A DNA stretch of 64,000 nucleotides, from the NCBI GenBank assembly GCA_951799445.1, contig OX637293.1, positions 3,782,001 through 3,846,000 of the forward strand. The letters are read 5' to 3'. The notes beneath the pieces are model-generated. The model was given only the letters and a program-made list of their open reading frames with translations, searched no databases and had not been told where the DNA came from. Of this stretch, positions 11,819 to 23,401 are shown piece by piece. A program made the translations under genes and the position numbers. The stretch's first letter is position 1, and the number at the start of each line of letters is the position of its first letter. Origin of the DNA: Pseudisothecium myosuroides. Taxonomy: Eukaryota > Streptophyta > Bryopsida > Hypnales > Lembophyllaceae.

Positions 11819-12752
11819 CCTTCGCAGTAGATTGTCTTTGGCAGTCTCTGTAAAGTACGTATATAATATATACGTCATACCTCAAGTGCGAAATGAGTGT
11901 GTCATGGTACTGTTTTGTAGTACTTGAAACTCACATGCAGGCCATGGTTTGAATTCCATGATGGAAATCTTTTTATAAATCTGTAAAATGACTTTGAATT
12001 TCATACGCCAGATGCTTCATACGTTCAGAAGTCTTTAGAATCATGACCTTTACTTTACTTTGAGATCGATATGATGCTTGCTCATAGAGAATCATGGAGA
12101 AAAATTGTAATGCCTTTGACTACTTATTGCCTTGTCTTTGAACCAGGAGTCAGGAGCTTACAATAGTTATTTGCACAAGGAAGCTATGAACACCTAAAAC
12201 TAACACCTAAAATTGTTCAAATAAACAATTCAGCATGGTCCTCAGTGATTATATTGAAGAACTTTTTGTGGGGTCTTGTTGGTAGTCAAAAGGGGATTCT
12301 AGATTCTCTTAGAATGTATTTTTTGGACACTGTATGAATAAATTGTGAATATACAAAGTATTGAAAACAAATGTTTCTAAAACTGACCTTAGACTCTTGT
12401 GTATAGTGGGAGTACATTTTAGCCAAGAATTTGTAGGGGTTGGTTTTAGAAAGGGGTTGAAATTAGGTGTAGTTACAGCTTATTACTATTGTAATTTTAT
12501 GACTGGGTTTTTGGACACATTTAACAAATCAAAACTTTGGTCAATCATATAGAAAATAATTAATTAACAAGGGTAGTAAACCCTATATAATGATACAAAA
12601 CACTTATAATTATATTGAATACAAACTCTTGTGGTAAGAGTACATATACAATCTTTCAATCCTTTTCCTGTAATCTTAAGTGGCTTTTGCATTATTATTA
12701 CTGAATTCAATAGCAAATTAATAAAACATCCAACAACAGAGTGCAACATGAA
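11819..12752. other. Spacer, no supported gene
   Basis: AT-rich, with short frames only (for example 12361-12552) and no recognisable domain, repeat or RNA gene. Confidence 0.4.
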
Positions 12753-13020
12753 GCATCTTTCAAATCTTTTAAGCAAAAACTAGTTGACCTAAATATTTCT
12801 AGAATATCTCCTATTTTTCTTTCTTCCTTTAGACTTTTCTTTGTGAACCAAGAAGTCTGAATACGAGCAAGACCACAAAAGCCTATTTCAGATCTTTTAC
12901 AAAAAAAACAAAAAAAACAAGTTGACCAAACTATTATTAGAATATTCTCATTTTTATTATTCCTTTTACATTTTTCCTTTTGCAAATCCAATAAGTCTCA
13001 AAAAATATGAGCAACGACCA
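12753..13020. repeat. Tandem duplication, about 125-bp unit
   Basis: Unit 1 (12753-12874) and unit 2 (12881-13020) align along their length. Shared landmarks are TTCAAATC/TTCAGATC followed by TTTTA, then GTTGACC, then AAGTCT and GAGCAA..GACCA at the end. Unit 2 has an A-run expansion. The duplication explains the long minus-strand open frame seen here, which is not taken as a gene. Confidence 0.7.
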
Positions 13021-13864
13021 AAGAGATGACAACACAACAAGCAACTTTCTTCAAGACAAAAGCCACACCAACCAAAATAAAAAGACACCAACAAAAGAAA
13101 GTCGCCTTGAGGCCAAAGCCCATCCAAACAAAATGATACAACCAAGCCCAAGTCCAAGTCACGCCAAGACGCGTCCAAGAGTCACGCCAAGCCAAGTCCA
13201 CAACAAGCCAAGCCCAAGCCGAAGTCCAAAAAACCTTCTCTCCTTCAAGACTCGTGCGCTTAGAGATCTCTGCGATGCGTCTACAACAGGAGCTATGATA
13301 GTTGTTGCCCGAATTCCTGCAACAGGCTCGGCAGCACAATCTGCAGGTGTCACTAAGGTTTTGTAGTTTATTTTGTTGATCAAATCGACATGAACTAAAG
13401 CACACCACGCAGCAAGCTGCCGATTTTGTACTCTCATTCCAACTTAGTCTAAAATTTCATAACATATAGAAGCCAATTTCTCTAACCTTAAAAGCTAGGA
13501 TGTTTGTTGAATTTCCAACCACTACTACCTGCGATAGAATGGTTTGTCTCTTTTCTATTACCGTCTTGGGAACAATTTTATGTGGGTGATCAATTCGAAA
13601 TGGATACTCCCGGCCTTGAAGTTGAAGGCTGGAAAAACCTCGATGTTAATTTGTCTATCCTTGCAGCAATCAATGTTTAAATCAAGAATTGAACTTTCGT
13701 GAGAAGAGTTCTGAAATTTCTGTGTGGTGTGCATTTTTGAATTTTGTAGCTGGAGAATGAAGATGTTGAGTTGATTGCAGCGGCCCTCAGAACCCATATC
13801 AAGACAAAGCCTATCAAAGTTGAGGACATGGTAGTTCAGACTTCACTAGAAAGCATAGCATAGA
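13007..13864 (+). other. Coding-like fragments, unidentified
   Basis: From 13007 to 13366 a + frame runs through a Lys/Pro/Ser-rich low-complexity stretch (PSPSPSHAKTRP type) into a less biased segment, IVVARIPATG. From about 13750 to 13864 another frame reads LENEDVELIAAALRTHIKT and stops. Both look more like exon remnants than random sequence, and the second follows a TTTTGTAG acceptor-like site. No family is recognised and no continuous model can be built. Confidence 0.25.
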
Positions 13865-14380
13865 TACAGTGCAACCCAATAGTGCTTCTCGACGTTGCAA
13901 TAACTTGTTGCTACTGCCAATTGATGTCTTAGGAGGCTTTCTTCCTTATTAGGTGTGTAACACTCGCAGGAGTGTACACTAAACCCTAAAATAAACAGTA
14001 GGCCATCTGGGGTTCGCTCCCTGCTGATCAGATTGTCAATTTGCACGATTCTGGGCGTCTTTAGTTTCATCCGCTTGAGTTTTTTCAGTAGAGAGGACCG
14101 TGAGACTAAAATCGTAGCAATTTTTCCTACTAGCAATTGAACAGATCAGTGTGAGATTAGTGGAAATCCAACACACATAGCCCCCTTCGATTTCATACAT
14201 TCTCCATTCTTCTAAGTGCATTGTATTGAGGTTCTAGCCGAATTGTACAGACCAGGGTGCGTTCTATGTGTGAGAGAGGATGCGAGATCCTTTCAAGGCC
14301 ATGCGGTTGTGGGTTTCATTAAGTGCCATAGGTTTTGGCATTAACAAGGTATTGAAGTGACACTAGTGAAGAAAAACAAC
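13865..14380. promoter_or_regulatory. Upstream region of the GAUT gene
   Basis: About 0.5 kb before the proposed GAUT start without a supported gene. It should contain the promoter and 5'UTR. No convincing TATA box at a fixed distance can be assigned from the sequence alone. Confidence 0.35.
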
Positions 14381-17300
14381 ATGATGTTGGAGAAGAAGGA
14401 GGTTTTTAAAGTAGGGAAGGAGAACGGCGACATGCGGGCGGGACTATACAGCAACGGTGACAATCCAACTCCGTTGCTACTGCAGCAACAGAAGCAACGG
14501 CGGAAAGAATTGGGACTACGGACCCGAAGCCCCGGTCGTCGTCGTCCCAGTTACAGCTTGCTGCTTCTCATTGCAGGTATTCTCGCAACTGAAATAGAAT
14601 TCTGTTAACGTATGGCAAGGTCAATTTTCTGTTAGTGAGAGGATTCCAGCGCCAGAGTATGCGTTATTTGGATATTGTATGCGAAAGGTATGGAGTTTCG
14701 AAGTTTTGTTGGTGGACGTTCTTAAAGCTACCAATAAGTACATGTTGCTGTTGAGCATAATTCATATTTGTTTTTGAGGACAGTTCTTATTATCAAACTG
14801 CTCCAATTTTAATATGATCTTGTTGGCGAATGATTGAGGATTCGAATGCACCAAAGTATATATTATTTGGATACTATATGCCAAATATACGAAGGGGCAA
14901 AGTGTGGGTTGTGGATGTTCTTAACCCTACCAATAAGTACATGTTGATTGAGGAGTGTTGCTGTTTAGCATAGTTCATATTTGCTGTTGAGGATAGTTCT
15001 TATTACCAAACTGCTCCAATTTTTATGTGTTCTTGTTGATGAATGACTGAGGATTGCAATGGACCAAATAATGTGTTAATTGGATACTGTATGCAAAAGT
15101 TATGAAGAGGTGAAGTTTTGGTGTTCGATACTCTAAAATTGATTCTTCGACAGTAGATACATACTGGTTAAGGGGATTTACAAGGTCTGATCACGTGTTA
15201 CTTTTGGGTCCCAAGCAATTTTGGGTGTCTCCAGGTTGTGGGAACGGCAGTTCTGTTTCGTCGTAGCAACAGAAGAAATTATCTCACAATTTCATTTTCT
15301 TTCTTGTCTCTCCCATTCCAGGACTACTTTTTGTAGCAGGCTTTTTCTTTGTTGTACCACCGTGGTATCCCCATCCTCCTCAATACGTGGTGAGTGTTGA
15401 CACACTATTCAAGTGATTCTAGCTTTATTTGCGTATTGATAAGGCATGATTGTTGAAGTGATTCGATACCAAGGAAGAAAGTGATTTTCTTACAAGATCT
15501 TTTGGAATTGAGAAGACAAAGATGAGAGCCCAAAACAGGGTTTTCCGTAAATTAAGGCCATTTCCAGAACGTGTAGACAACATTATAAAGACAATCTTCC
15601 CATGGGAAAATGTCTTCCTATGGAGAAGAGTTTCCTTGTGATGTTGTCTACAAGGTCCTGAAACCGTCTAATTTTGGTGAAAGTCCTGTCGCAAAATGGA
15701 TAATTGATAAGGAGGGGGTGACTGACCCAGTTTTCTTGAGCTTTTTTTGAACTTTTCTTGAACTCGTTATTGGTGTCGCTTGGATGTGATTGCAGCCCGT
15801 GAGAGTAAGCTCTGGAGATGACGCCACAGCAGAAGTTGGTCGTCCCGTGGACTTCCTGGCAAGACAACTGGGTGACCAACTGACTCTGTGCAAAACGTAT
15901 ATTGTGATTGCGAAGGAGAACAACAATCTGCAGCTGGCTTGGCATCTGAGTGCGCAGATTCGAGCTGCACAACAACTCCTCTCCCAGGCTGCTACTCGAG
16001 GCTCCCCTGTTCTGTGGGAGGAGACCGAGCCCATAATGCGAGAAATGTCGGATCTCGTCTCTCAAGCCAAAGACCTCCACTATGACAGTGCCACCATGCT
16101 CATGAGGCTTAAAGCGGAAATGCAGGTAATGTAAAAAGCCTCCATTCACCGTACACGGGAACCTGGAACCCTACAAGAATTCCGAAACTTGCACCATCTA
16201 AAAGTTTATTTTAACGTCAGCTGAAAATCAATTGCAAAAAAGGAAATGCCAATAGATGAAGTATTCTCGCACTTCAGCACAGATCAAAGCTCGCCCGTTT
16301 GGTCAATGGAGCCCCTAATGTACTGTATGGTTGATGGAGTCTCTTGCTTTCTGTGTTTGGGTTTGATATCTTGACCAGCCTTCAACATTTCATGAAATTT
16401 CATTTCTTCTTAGTCTTTATGTATTGAAAGCACTGAGGTCAGTATAATTCAGTGCTTTTGACAACGGTTTTGTCAAGAGTTGTTGTTTGATGGGAAATTA
16501 GTTAGATTATTGATGTGCATTGATGGACATCAAGGTTGGAGATCGACTGAAGAATCTTATCGACTACATTGCTTGTGCAGGCTCTGGAAGAGATGGCTAA
16601 TACAGCGGCTACTCAAAGTGCAACATTTGGACAACTTGCAGCGGAGGCCGTGCCCAAGAGTCTTCACTGCTTAAGCTTGAGGCTTGCATCGAAGTGGGCG
16701 AGTGATGAGGATTTGAGGGAAGAAGCGCAAGCAGTGCAAGAGAGATTCACCTATAAATTTACCAACAGCAGTCTTTACCATTTCTGTGTGTTTTCTGATA
16801 ATGTGTTGGGCGCATCCGTGGTCATCAACTCGACCATAATGAACGCAAACGACCCGGAGCTTCTTGTCTTTCATGTCGTCACGGATGCTGTGAACGAAGG
16901 GTTGATGAAAGCGTGGTTCGCTGTAAACGATTTCAAAGGGGTGGCCATTGAGATCCAGCATGTGGAAAGCTTCACTTGGCTGAATGCTACGTATGTTCCT
17001 GTTCTCAAGCAACTCCAAGATACTGAGACGAAGAGCTACTACTTCCGATCCAGTGGTCAAGGCGCGCAACAGAAGACTGCTCTCAAGTTCCGAAATCCCA
17101 AATATTTATCTATGCTGAACCATCTTCGCTTCTACATTCCTGAAGTGTATCCCGCTCTGGAGAAGGTAGGCCTACTATTAGTTTCCTCGGTGTTGATTTC
17201 CTGGTTGTGCATGTCAGTTACTATACTACTTCTGTATGTTTTTGTCTCTACGTTTCCAAGCTAAAAATAGAAAGCCTACTTTGGAAGTTTAATGGTCAAT

Positions 17301-18020
17301 TACAGTAACTCTCAAAACATGGATTTCTATTGTTCAAAGGTACGATTTCCTCTTTCTATTGGTACATTTTTCTACGTTCCTAAATGATTCATTGCAACTC
17401 CCATAAATATGGCGGCCGCCACTTCTGACCATTTGGGCACCCTTAGTGATTGATGTTCCTTTGTGATTCTCCTGTTGCAGGTGGTCTTCTTGGACGACGA
17501 CGTGGTAGTCCAACGAGACCTTTCGGAGCTTTTCTCCCTGGACCTCCACGACAACGTGAACGCTGCCGTCGAGACCTGCCTGGAAAGTTTCCACCGCTTC
17601 CACAAGTACCTCAACTTCTCCCACCCCAAAATCAAGTCCCACTTCGACCCGGACGCCTGTGGCTGGGCCTTTGGGATGAATGTGTTCGACTTGGTGCGAT
17701 GGAGGGAGAAGAACGTGACTGCGAGGTACCACTACTGGCAAGAACAGAACGTGGACAGGGCGCTCTGGAAGCTCGGGACCTTACCTGCAGGACTGCTGGC
17801 CTTCTATGGACTCACGGAGCCTCTGGACAGACGGTGGCATGTTCTTGGGTTGGGCTATGACGCCAATATTGATGCAGGGTTGATCGAGAAGGGCGCTGTG
17901 GTGCATTACAATGGCAACATGAAGCCGTGGCTCAAACTCGCCATGAGTCGATATAAGCCTGTTTGGGAGCGCTACGTCGACTACCAGAATGCTTATTTAC
18001 AGAAGTGTAATTTCCATTAG
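14381..18020 (+). CDS. Galacturonosyltransferase, GAUT12/13/14-like (GT8 family)
   Basis: Five exons join in phase: 14381-14576, 15322-15389, 15796-16125, 16581-17165 and 17481-18020 (stop TAG), giving about 572 residues. GAUT12-14 proteins are about 535. A basic cytosolic tail precedes one membrane segment (about residues 58-78, split between exons 1 and 2), as in type II Golgi proteins. Exon 3 carries the family stem helices (KENNNLQLAWHLS). Exons 4-5 hold the GT8 domain, with SLYHFCVFSDN, FRNPKYLSMLNHLRFYIPE, the metal-binding LDDDVVVQ (Asp 398-400), CGWAFGMNVFDL and the C-terminal HYNGNMKPW (His 535). These enzymes transfer galacturonic acid or act in pectin/xylan primer synthesis in the Golgi. 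GAUT12 is IRX8 in Arabidopsis. ATG 14381 was chosen over 14384 as the first in frame. No lesions are seen. Confidence 0.93.
14639..15150. repeat. Tandem repeats inside GAUT intron 1 (about 200-bp unit)
   Basis: Three units begin GAGGATT at 14639, 14836 and 15059. Shared landmarks are TTATTTGGATA, the stretch ACCAATAAGTACATGTTG, and TCTTATTA.CAAACTGCTCC. The third unit is partial. A diverged block with the same landmarks (GAGGATTCAAACACACCAAA) also occurs downstream of the gene near 19235. The units lie wholly within the intron. Confidence 0.7.
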
Positions 18021-18158
18021 CGGCGTCATTCATTTCTAGATTGGTCACATTCGACCCGTTCTCCCAAGCCTGCATGTCCATTTTATCCCCACTGTGAGCA
18101 CCTTCCTATGAAGGCAATCTGGCTCCTACCATGTCATGAATTTGGCCATTGGTTTGCC

Positions 18159-18164
18159 AATAAA
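18159..18164 (+). terminator. AATAAA polyadenylation signal of GAUT
   Basis: AATAAA 139 bases after the GAUT stop codon, in a plausible 3'UTR position. The same signal is repeated in the downstream duplicate at 18482-18487. Confidence 0.5.
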
Positions 18165-18196
18165 TGATGAAGCAAGTTTTCGGGAAGCACTGGTTT

Positions 18197-18497
18197 GCCA
18201 AAATCGATGCAGAGGCGATCGAGAATGGCGCTGTTGTACATTACAATGGCAAGATGAAGCCGTGGCTCAAAGTCGCCATGAGCCGTTGGGGAGCGCTAGG
18301 TCAATTACCAGAAGTCTTATTTACAGAATTATACAGTACATAATTTCCATTAGCTTCATTCATTACTAGATTGGTCACATTCGACCCGTTCTCCCAAGCC
18401 TGTCCATTTTTCTTCCAGTGTGAGCACCTTCCTATGAAGAAAATCTGGTTCTTACCATGTTATGAATCTACCTGGTTTGTCAATAAATGATGAACCA
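18197..18497 (+). pseudogene. Tandem duplicate of the GAUT 3' end
   Basis: This block repeats 17862-18179: the last part of the GAUT coding region, the stop, the 3'UTR and the AATAAA signal. The copy still encodes VVHYNGKMKPWLK (one Asn-to-Lys change in the conserved motif) but carries deletions around the Arg-Tyr-Lys-Pro-Val-Trp stretch and has no upstream coding sequence. Landmarks such as ATTGGTCACATTCGACCCGT and GTGAGCACCTTCCTATGAAG are shared. It is an unequal-exchange or replication-slippage product, not an independent gene. Confidence 0.85.
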
Positions 18498-18499
18498 GA

Positions 18500-21400
18500 T
18501 TGTGGGCAAGCAACATTACCCAAAGGATTCGAAGCGGAGTTTTGTCACCCTTGTATCTTGAGTGCAAGCATTGAACGAGCAACTGCGTGGTGCTGTAAAA
18601 CCAGAATCCTCTGGAATTGACAAAAGTGAAGGCGCATGGAGGTCAAGAGCAGAGCTGGACCGAGGATGACCGACTTTTATACACTCAAACCTCTTTGATC
18701 TTACCACCGGGGGTCCCAACTGTTTCACTTTGACATAGTTTTAATGAGTGCGAAGTGTGCTACATACAGTCAAAAATAGAGTGGCAAGTGTGCAGGATAT
18801 CTGGAACTTCATTATTATAGAGAAGGTTTGAGTGTAGTGAATTTTGAAAGATTGGGGAAAGCGATAGTTGACTGAAGCAGGCAGTGTAACATGTTGATGG
18901 TCCACTTCTACGACAAATGCAATATTTGTCGGTCTATCATTCTCATTCTATGCGCTTTCCTGAATCATATTGAATATATTCATTACTTTGACGAACTTGA
19001 CGTGAGGCTATTGGGTATCAAATGATCCTCGGTTGCTACTCTTTGCTTTCGTCTACTCGGGGTACCCAATGATTTTAAATTTTGACCTTATGGTCTTGCA
19101 ACAGGTACGAGGGGTGACGGAGGACTCCTAACATAAACACAAGTCAGCCTCCAGATAAGGAAGTTCACCCAAAATCGCAATGACCAGAGCTTCTGGTTAA
19201 ATTTTTATATATTCTTGTTAGCAATTGAAATACGGAGGATTCAAACACACCAAAACAGACTGTATTTTACTGTAAGCGAAAGTTCTATTCAAAGGTTCAA
19301 AGTTATATGAACACATATGTTTAGGTGATCTACATCCTTTTAATCAATTTTCACCTGTTGTTTAAGATTTTAAGAGTGGTAATTTCGAATTTGTGGTGAT
19401 TATGGATGTTCTTTCTCAACATGCACTCTTACTCTATTGAAGAGAAACTGTTTGTTCCAATGCAATGACAAAAGTTAATTTTTCCAAGCTGTTCATTTGA
19501 GTTCCCTCAATTTCTCTAGCTGGTCGAAGATTGAGCATCTTTCTGGACATCAGTTCTTCACATAATAGAAAGCCTCTCCCTCTTCTTACCCCACAAATGT
19601 AAGACAATTGAGATTGACATCTACGCTGTAGCTTTTGGGGGGAGAATAATAAACCCTTGGTTGTCCTCATTTCACTGGGAAATATTTGGAGGACGTGGCT
19701 GCGTAGACCCAAATCTGTCAAAGATATGAAATTTCACCCCCCTCAAAACGCTGCTGGCTACACCCTCGTGCACATTTGCCTTCCATTGGTGATGCAACAA
19801 GCCACTCGATGGAGTAGCTGACCATGCCCACCTTTAGAACCCCAAAGTGGAACTTATAATATGAGAGGTGGTCAAAAATTGCTCTTTACATCCACCAGGT
19901 GGCCCCTCAGTAATTTTCATTTTGACCTAATTCGCAGTGTGTGTGAGTGGGCCTGTGGGGCAACCAAAATGGTTGCAAAGAATATATTCCAGTGTAAATG
20001 ATTGGGAGCAGTCTCTTTTGACCCCTTTTAGTTTTATGGTTTGCTAGCAACAGTCTTACCAAGTTTCTGGTTTCTGAACATTTTTCATGCCCGAGACACA
20101 CTGCATTTGAAACTTCTCATTGCAGTAAAATCTGTAATTTGCAACCCAGGAGACGAACAGTGCATAAGGGTTAATTTTCCTTCTTGTTGTGTAAATGTGT
20201 TCAAAACCTGCACCAGCTCAGAATTGGAATTTGGAGACTCCAGTTCATTATATCATAGCCAATTGCCGGCTTCCACCAAATTGTTAGCTTGGTGGTACAC
20301 TTCTCTGTGCAACTATTCTTGACCTATTTTTTTGCAATTTTTTTACTTCGGACTGCCAGACTCACCAACCTGACTGGACGCAAGTGTTTATAATAAGGTG
20401 AATTTAATTCTGGAAACCTTGAAAACTAGGACACTGTTTGAACTTTATTTGCAAGGTTGTACATTATTTAGAGATATCTGTTAAATATTCAGTGGGTTTC
20501 ATGCAGAGTTTTGCACCAATTGTATGCTCCGTACAACGTTTAGTGCAGAGTTTTGAATTGCATACCCTCCTTGTACTGTACTGTACTGTACTGTGTTTTC
20601 TCTACCTAATAGATATCTCTATGACTGTATGACATATGTGGCTTGAATCGTTAATCGAGCTAGCTAGCTAGGTCCTAATGAGCCCTACTAACTGGAGTTT
20701 GATTACTGGAAGTGTTTGTTTGTTTGAAGAATTAAGAGTTCAAGCCATCTCGAGGATGAGACTTTCAGATTTTAGTGAATTACACACCGTTGTAGCAAAT
20801 GGTCTGCCTGCCAGTTTCCAAGCCCTGTGCAGCTAGCTTGGCTTCATCCAGTGTGACTGGCCCTTCACTGGTGTTGGCATGCTTCAGCGATGGTGACTCT
20901 GATCACTCAAGTGACTTACACAAACTACACTCCAGACGTATTTTCTTGAGTAATTTTTTTGGTAAAATTTGTCTACTGCTTGGTTATTACTAATTAGAGT
21001 CTGGTGAGAACCGATTAGGGATTTGATTTAGTTACTGGAAGTTGTTAATGCATAACCGTTTACTAACTGAGTCATGTGACTTGTTCATATGAAGGTCTTC
21101 TCGTATGGGCCTGGCCACCAGCCTCTTCCTATGATCCCAAGGAGACCCAGTTTGAGCTCCATGTCTGCTTACACCAAGACTCTGCAGCTTTGAGGTTTAC
21201 ACACACAGAACGAATCTCTCTTTTATTTTGCATTTTGCGTAGAAAACTTCACCTCATTTATTAAGGAATTGGGTTGGAGTTCTTCTGGGAAGCCTACCAC
21301 TCTTCCCAAAAGGTGGCATTTGATGTTCGGAGTATATTTCATGTTGCATTTTGCATTCTGTGTTTTTACTTAGGTCTGAGTCAATCAAGATCTTGCTTAA

Positions 21401-22160
21401 AAATGTTTTGTGGAGGATGAATTTCCACTCGTGCTATCTAACTTGCAGTCGCTTCACTTGTAACAGATCGGTGAGCTGTGCCTGTTACGGTCACAAACGA
21501 GATCCGAGTGAATGCAATGAAGCAGTAGTTGTGAGAGCATCCAAAACGTAAAGCAACGTCGAAACGTGTGGCAGGTATTGTTAGTATTAAGGAGCATGAA
21601 TTTCAGTCATTTTTTGAGGTAGTGAAGTGATTCAGGTTTGAATAATTCTAAACCAAAACTTACTCAACATTCTTAAATGACTGCCAACACACCCTATTTT
21701 GTAGTCGGCATCATTAAACAGTTTTGTCAATGCATGACCTCATTTGTTTTTCATTGACGAGGGCATGGATGACGCTTAGTGAGAGAGCGGCCAATGCGTG
21801 TTTCTTCATGTCGCTTTTGATACCTCCCATCCATCATGAGCTCAAGATCATGCACAGACTGAAGCTTTTACCTCAAAAATGTATGTTTAGTTTAATCCAG
21901 TTATTCTCAATTGGGAGTATATTTATTTCTACAATTTAGCAAACATGATCTTTTAATGTTATCCCAATTCATCTCTCTGAAATTCATCAACACCTGAGGT
22001 GAGAAATGTCCTTCAGTTGCCAAATCAAACGTCAATTTCTGGTGTTTGTGCCAATCAAAAAATGACAATCGGTGGATTCCTGTCAATTTCTGGTACTGGC
22101 TCGTTTCCCAGTTGTCGTTCGGAAACTCAAATCTATACCAGTCTTAGTTTTTAGAGCTTT
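18500..22160. other. Spacer downstream of GAUT
   Basis: No supported gene over about 3.6 kb. It contains a diverged relative of the GAUT intron repeat near 19205-19420 and a short microsatellite at 20574-20593. Frames at 18516-18728, 19434-19721 and 21076-21264 have no motif or splice support. Confidence 0.4.
20574..20593. repeat. Microsatellite (TACTG)4
   Basis: Four perfect copies of the pentamer TACTG. Likely length-variable. Confidence 0.9.
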
Positions 22161-22293
22161 GTGCACTTGGAATGTCACAATTTTGGCACCAATCTAATGA
22201 CCTTGATGTTGGATCCTGATACAAACTTGCTGCATGAACCCCAGGCACGTGAATACCAACTGAAGCCACCGTACCCCAGCCAGTTTTTGATTA

Positions 22294-22692
22294 ATGGCAA
22301 ACATGGGCTGGGCGACATTGCGGTTCCTGTGGCACCAGTTAACAATGACGCCATGGCTCTGTGACGGCCTGGTGATGGGGGCAGCAGTGACAGTCATTTC
22401 ATCCACCTGTGCTCTCGCCTTCGCTTCCGCTTTGATGAGGTTTCCCAAGACGTCGAGCGACTACCGGTATGCAGCTTCTGTGCAAAAAGGGATTTTGATC
22501 AGTAATTACTATGCTTGCCCCGAGTGCAACGCCTTGCGATTGTTCAACAACTTCAACAGTCCCACGTCGGGGTACAGCTCCACGCTCCTGGAATTTTCAA
22601 CCGACTCCATCGTCACGGAGACTGTTATGTCATTTACAATCTCTTTCATTATTGTCACCTTTGCATTGTTTCTAGTTCGTGAAATGAGATGA
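22294..22692 (+). CDS. Hypothetical small membrane protein
   Basis: A 132-codon frame from ATG 22294 to TGA 22690-22692. Predicted features: a hydrophobic, Ala/Thr/Val/Ser-rich segment near residues 27-49, a Cys-Pro-Glu-Cys motif (YYACPECNAL) near residues 74-83, a Ser/Thr-rich stretch, and a strongly hydrophobic C-terminal segment (TISFIIVTFALFLV) ending in a short charged tail. The frame is longer and more protein-like than its neighbours, but a minus-strand frame covers its first part and no family was recognised. It could be an intact orphan gene, an exon or chance. Confidence 0.3.
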   Translation: MANMGWATLRFLWHQLTMTPWLCDGLVMGAAVTVISSTCALAFASALMRFPKTSSDYRYAASVQKGILISNYYACPECNALRLFNNFNSPTSGYSSTLLEFSTDSIVTETVMSFTISFIIVTFALFLVREMR

Positions 22693-23163
22693 ATTGATTG
22701 TTTTGATATGTCTGTTGAATTTGATTGATTCAAAGGCAGCAACAATTCTTTCTGCCTTTGTTTGTGTGCATGATTTGTATCATTAACCCCATTGACGGCA
22801 CATACCAATTAACAGCATCGGCACAACTAAGGGATGCCTGGAAACTTGAATCGATGCAAAGTTCGCACTGGCTTTTAGAGCTCTGCGCAGTTTAATTTAC
22901 AATTTGGTGCTCTGATATGCTCCCCGGCCCATGTAACGCAATTGATGTTACATTTCGGTTTAAATGACGTAATTTTAAGAAATTGGCACATATGAATTGA
23001 GTTTTGAGTTGCCTGAATGAATTGGAACCTGTTTGAATTGCTGAGTCCTGAAAATCCTGATGAACCATATATTTATATCTGTCCTAGATTTAAGAGCTGA
23101 GTTGGCCACCTCAAAATTTATCTGAGCACTTGAAAGTTGCAGTTTTCAAATCCTAGGCACTTG

Positions 23164-23401
23164 AAACTACACTCTTCATTCTATTTAGTGTGGTCCACAC
23201 TAAAAAGATACCATTACAGTATTTGAGATAATTTCATTTAGTGTTGTTCCCATGATTTAAGGAATCTATATAATTTAGTGATAGAGTTTTTCTTTGTACT
23301 TTGAATAGTGTTTCAATTATAGGTATAGTGTGGTCTTTGCCATTTATGGTGTTTGCAAACTATTTGAGAAGCAACACTAAATAGAATGAAGAGTGTAGTT
23401 T
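23164..23401. mobile_element. MITE with 28-bp perfect inverted termini (238 bp)
   Basis: AAACTACACTCTTC... at 23164-23191 is the exact reverse complement of 23374-23401. Inside, the motif TAGTGT recurs several times (near 23187, 23242, 23308 and 23329) in a subterminal arrangement. Non-coding. No unambiguous target duplication can be read, so the superfamily is open. The subterminal motif clusters resemble hAT or CACTA derivatives. Confidence 0.78.

Noticed and set aside
12707..12991. 94-codon minus-strand frame
   Set aside because: Covers a tandem duplication, and its two halves are repeats of each other in composition. No protein family.
17334..17741. Long minus-strand frames opposite GAUT exon 5
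   Set aside because: Antisense shadow of the conserved GT8 coding sequence.
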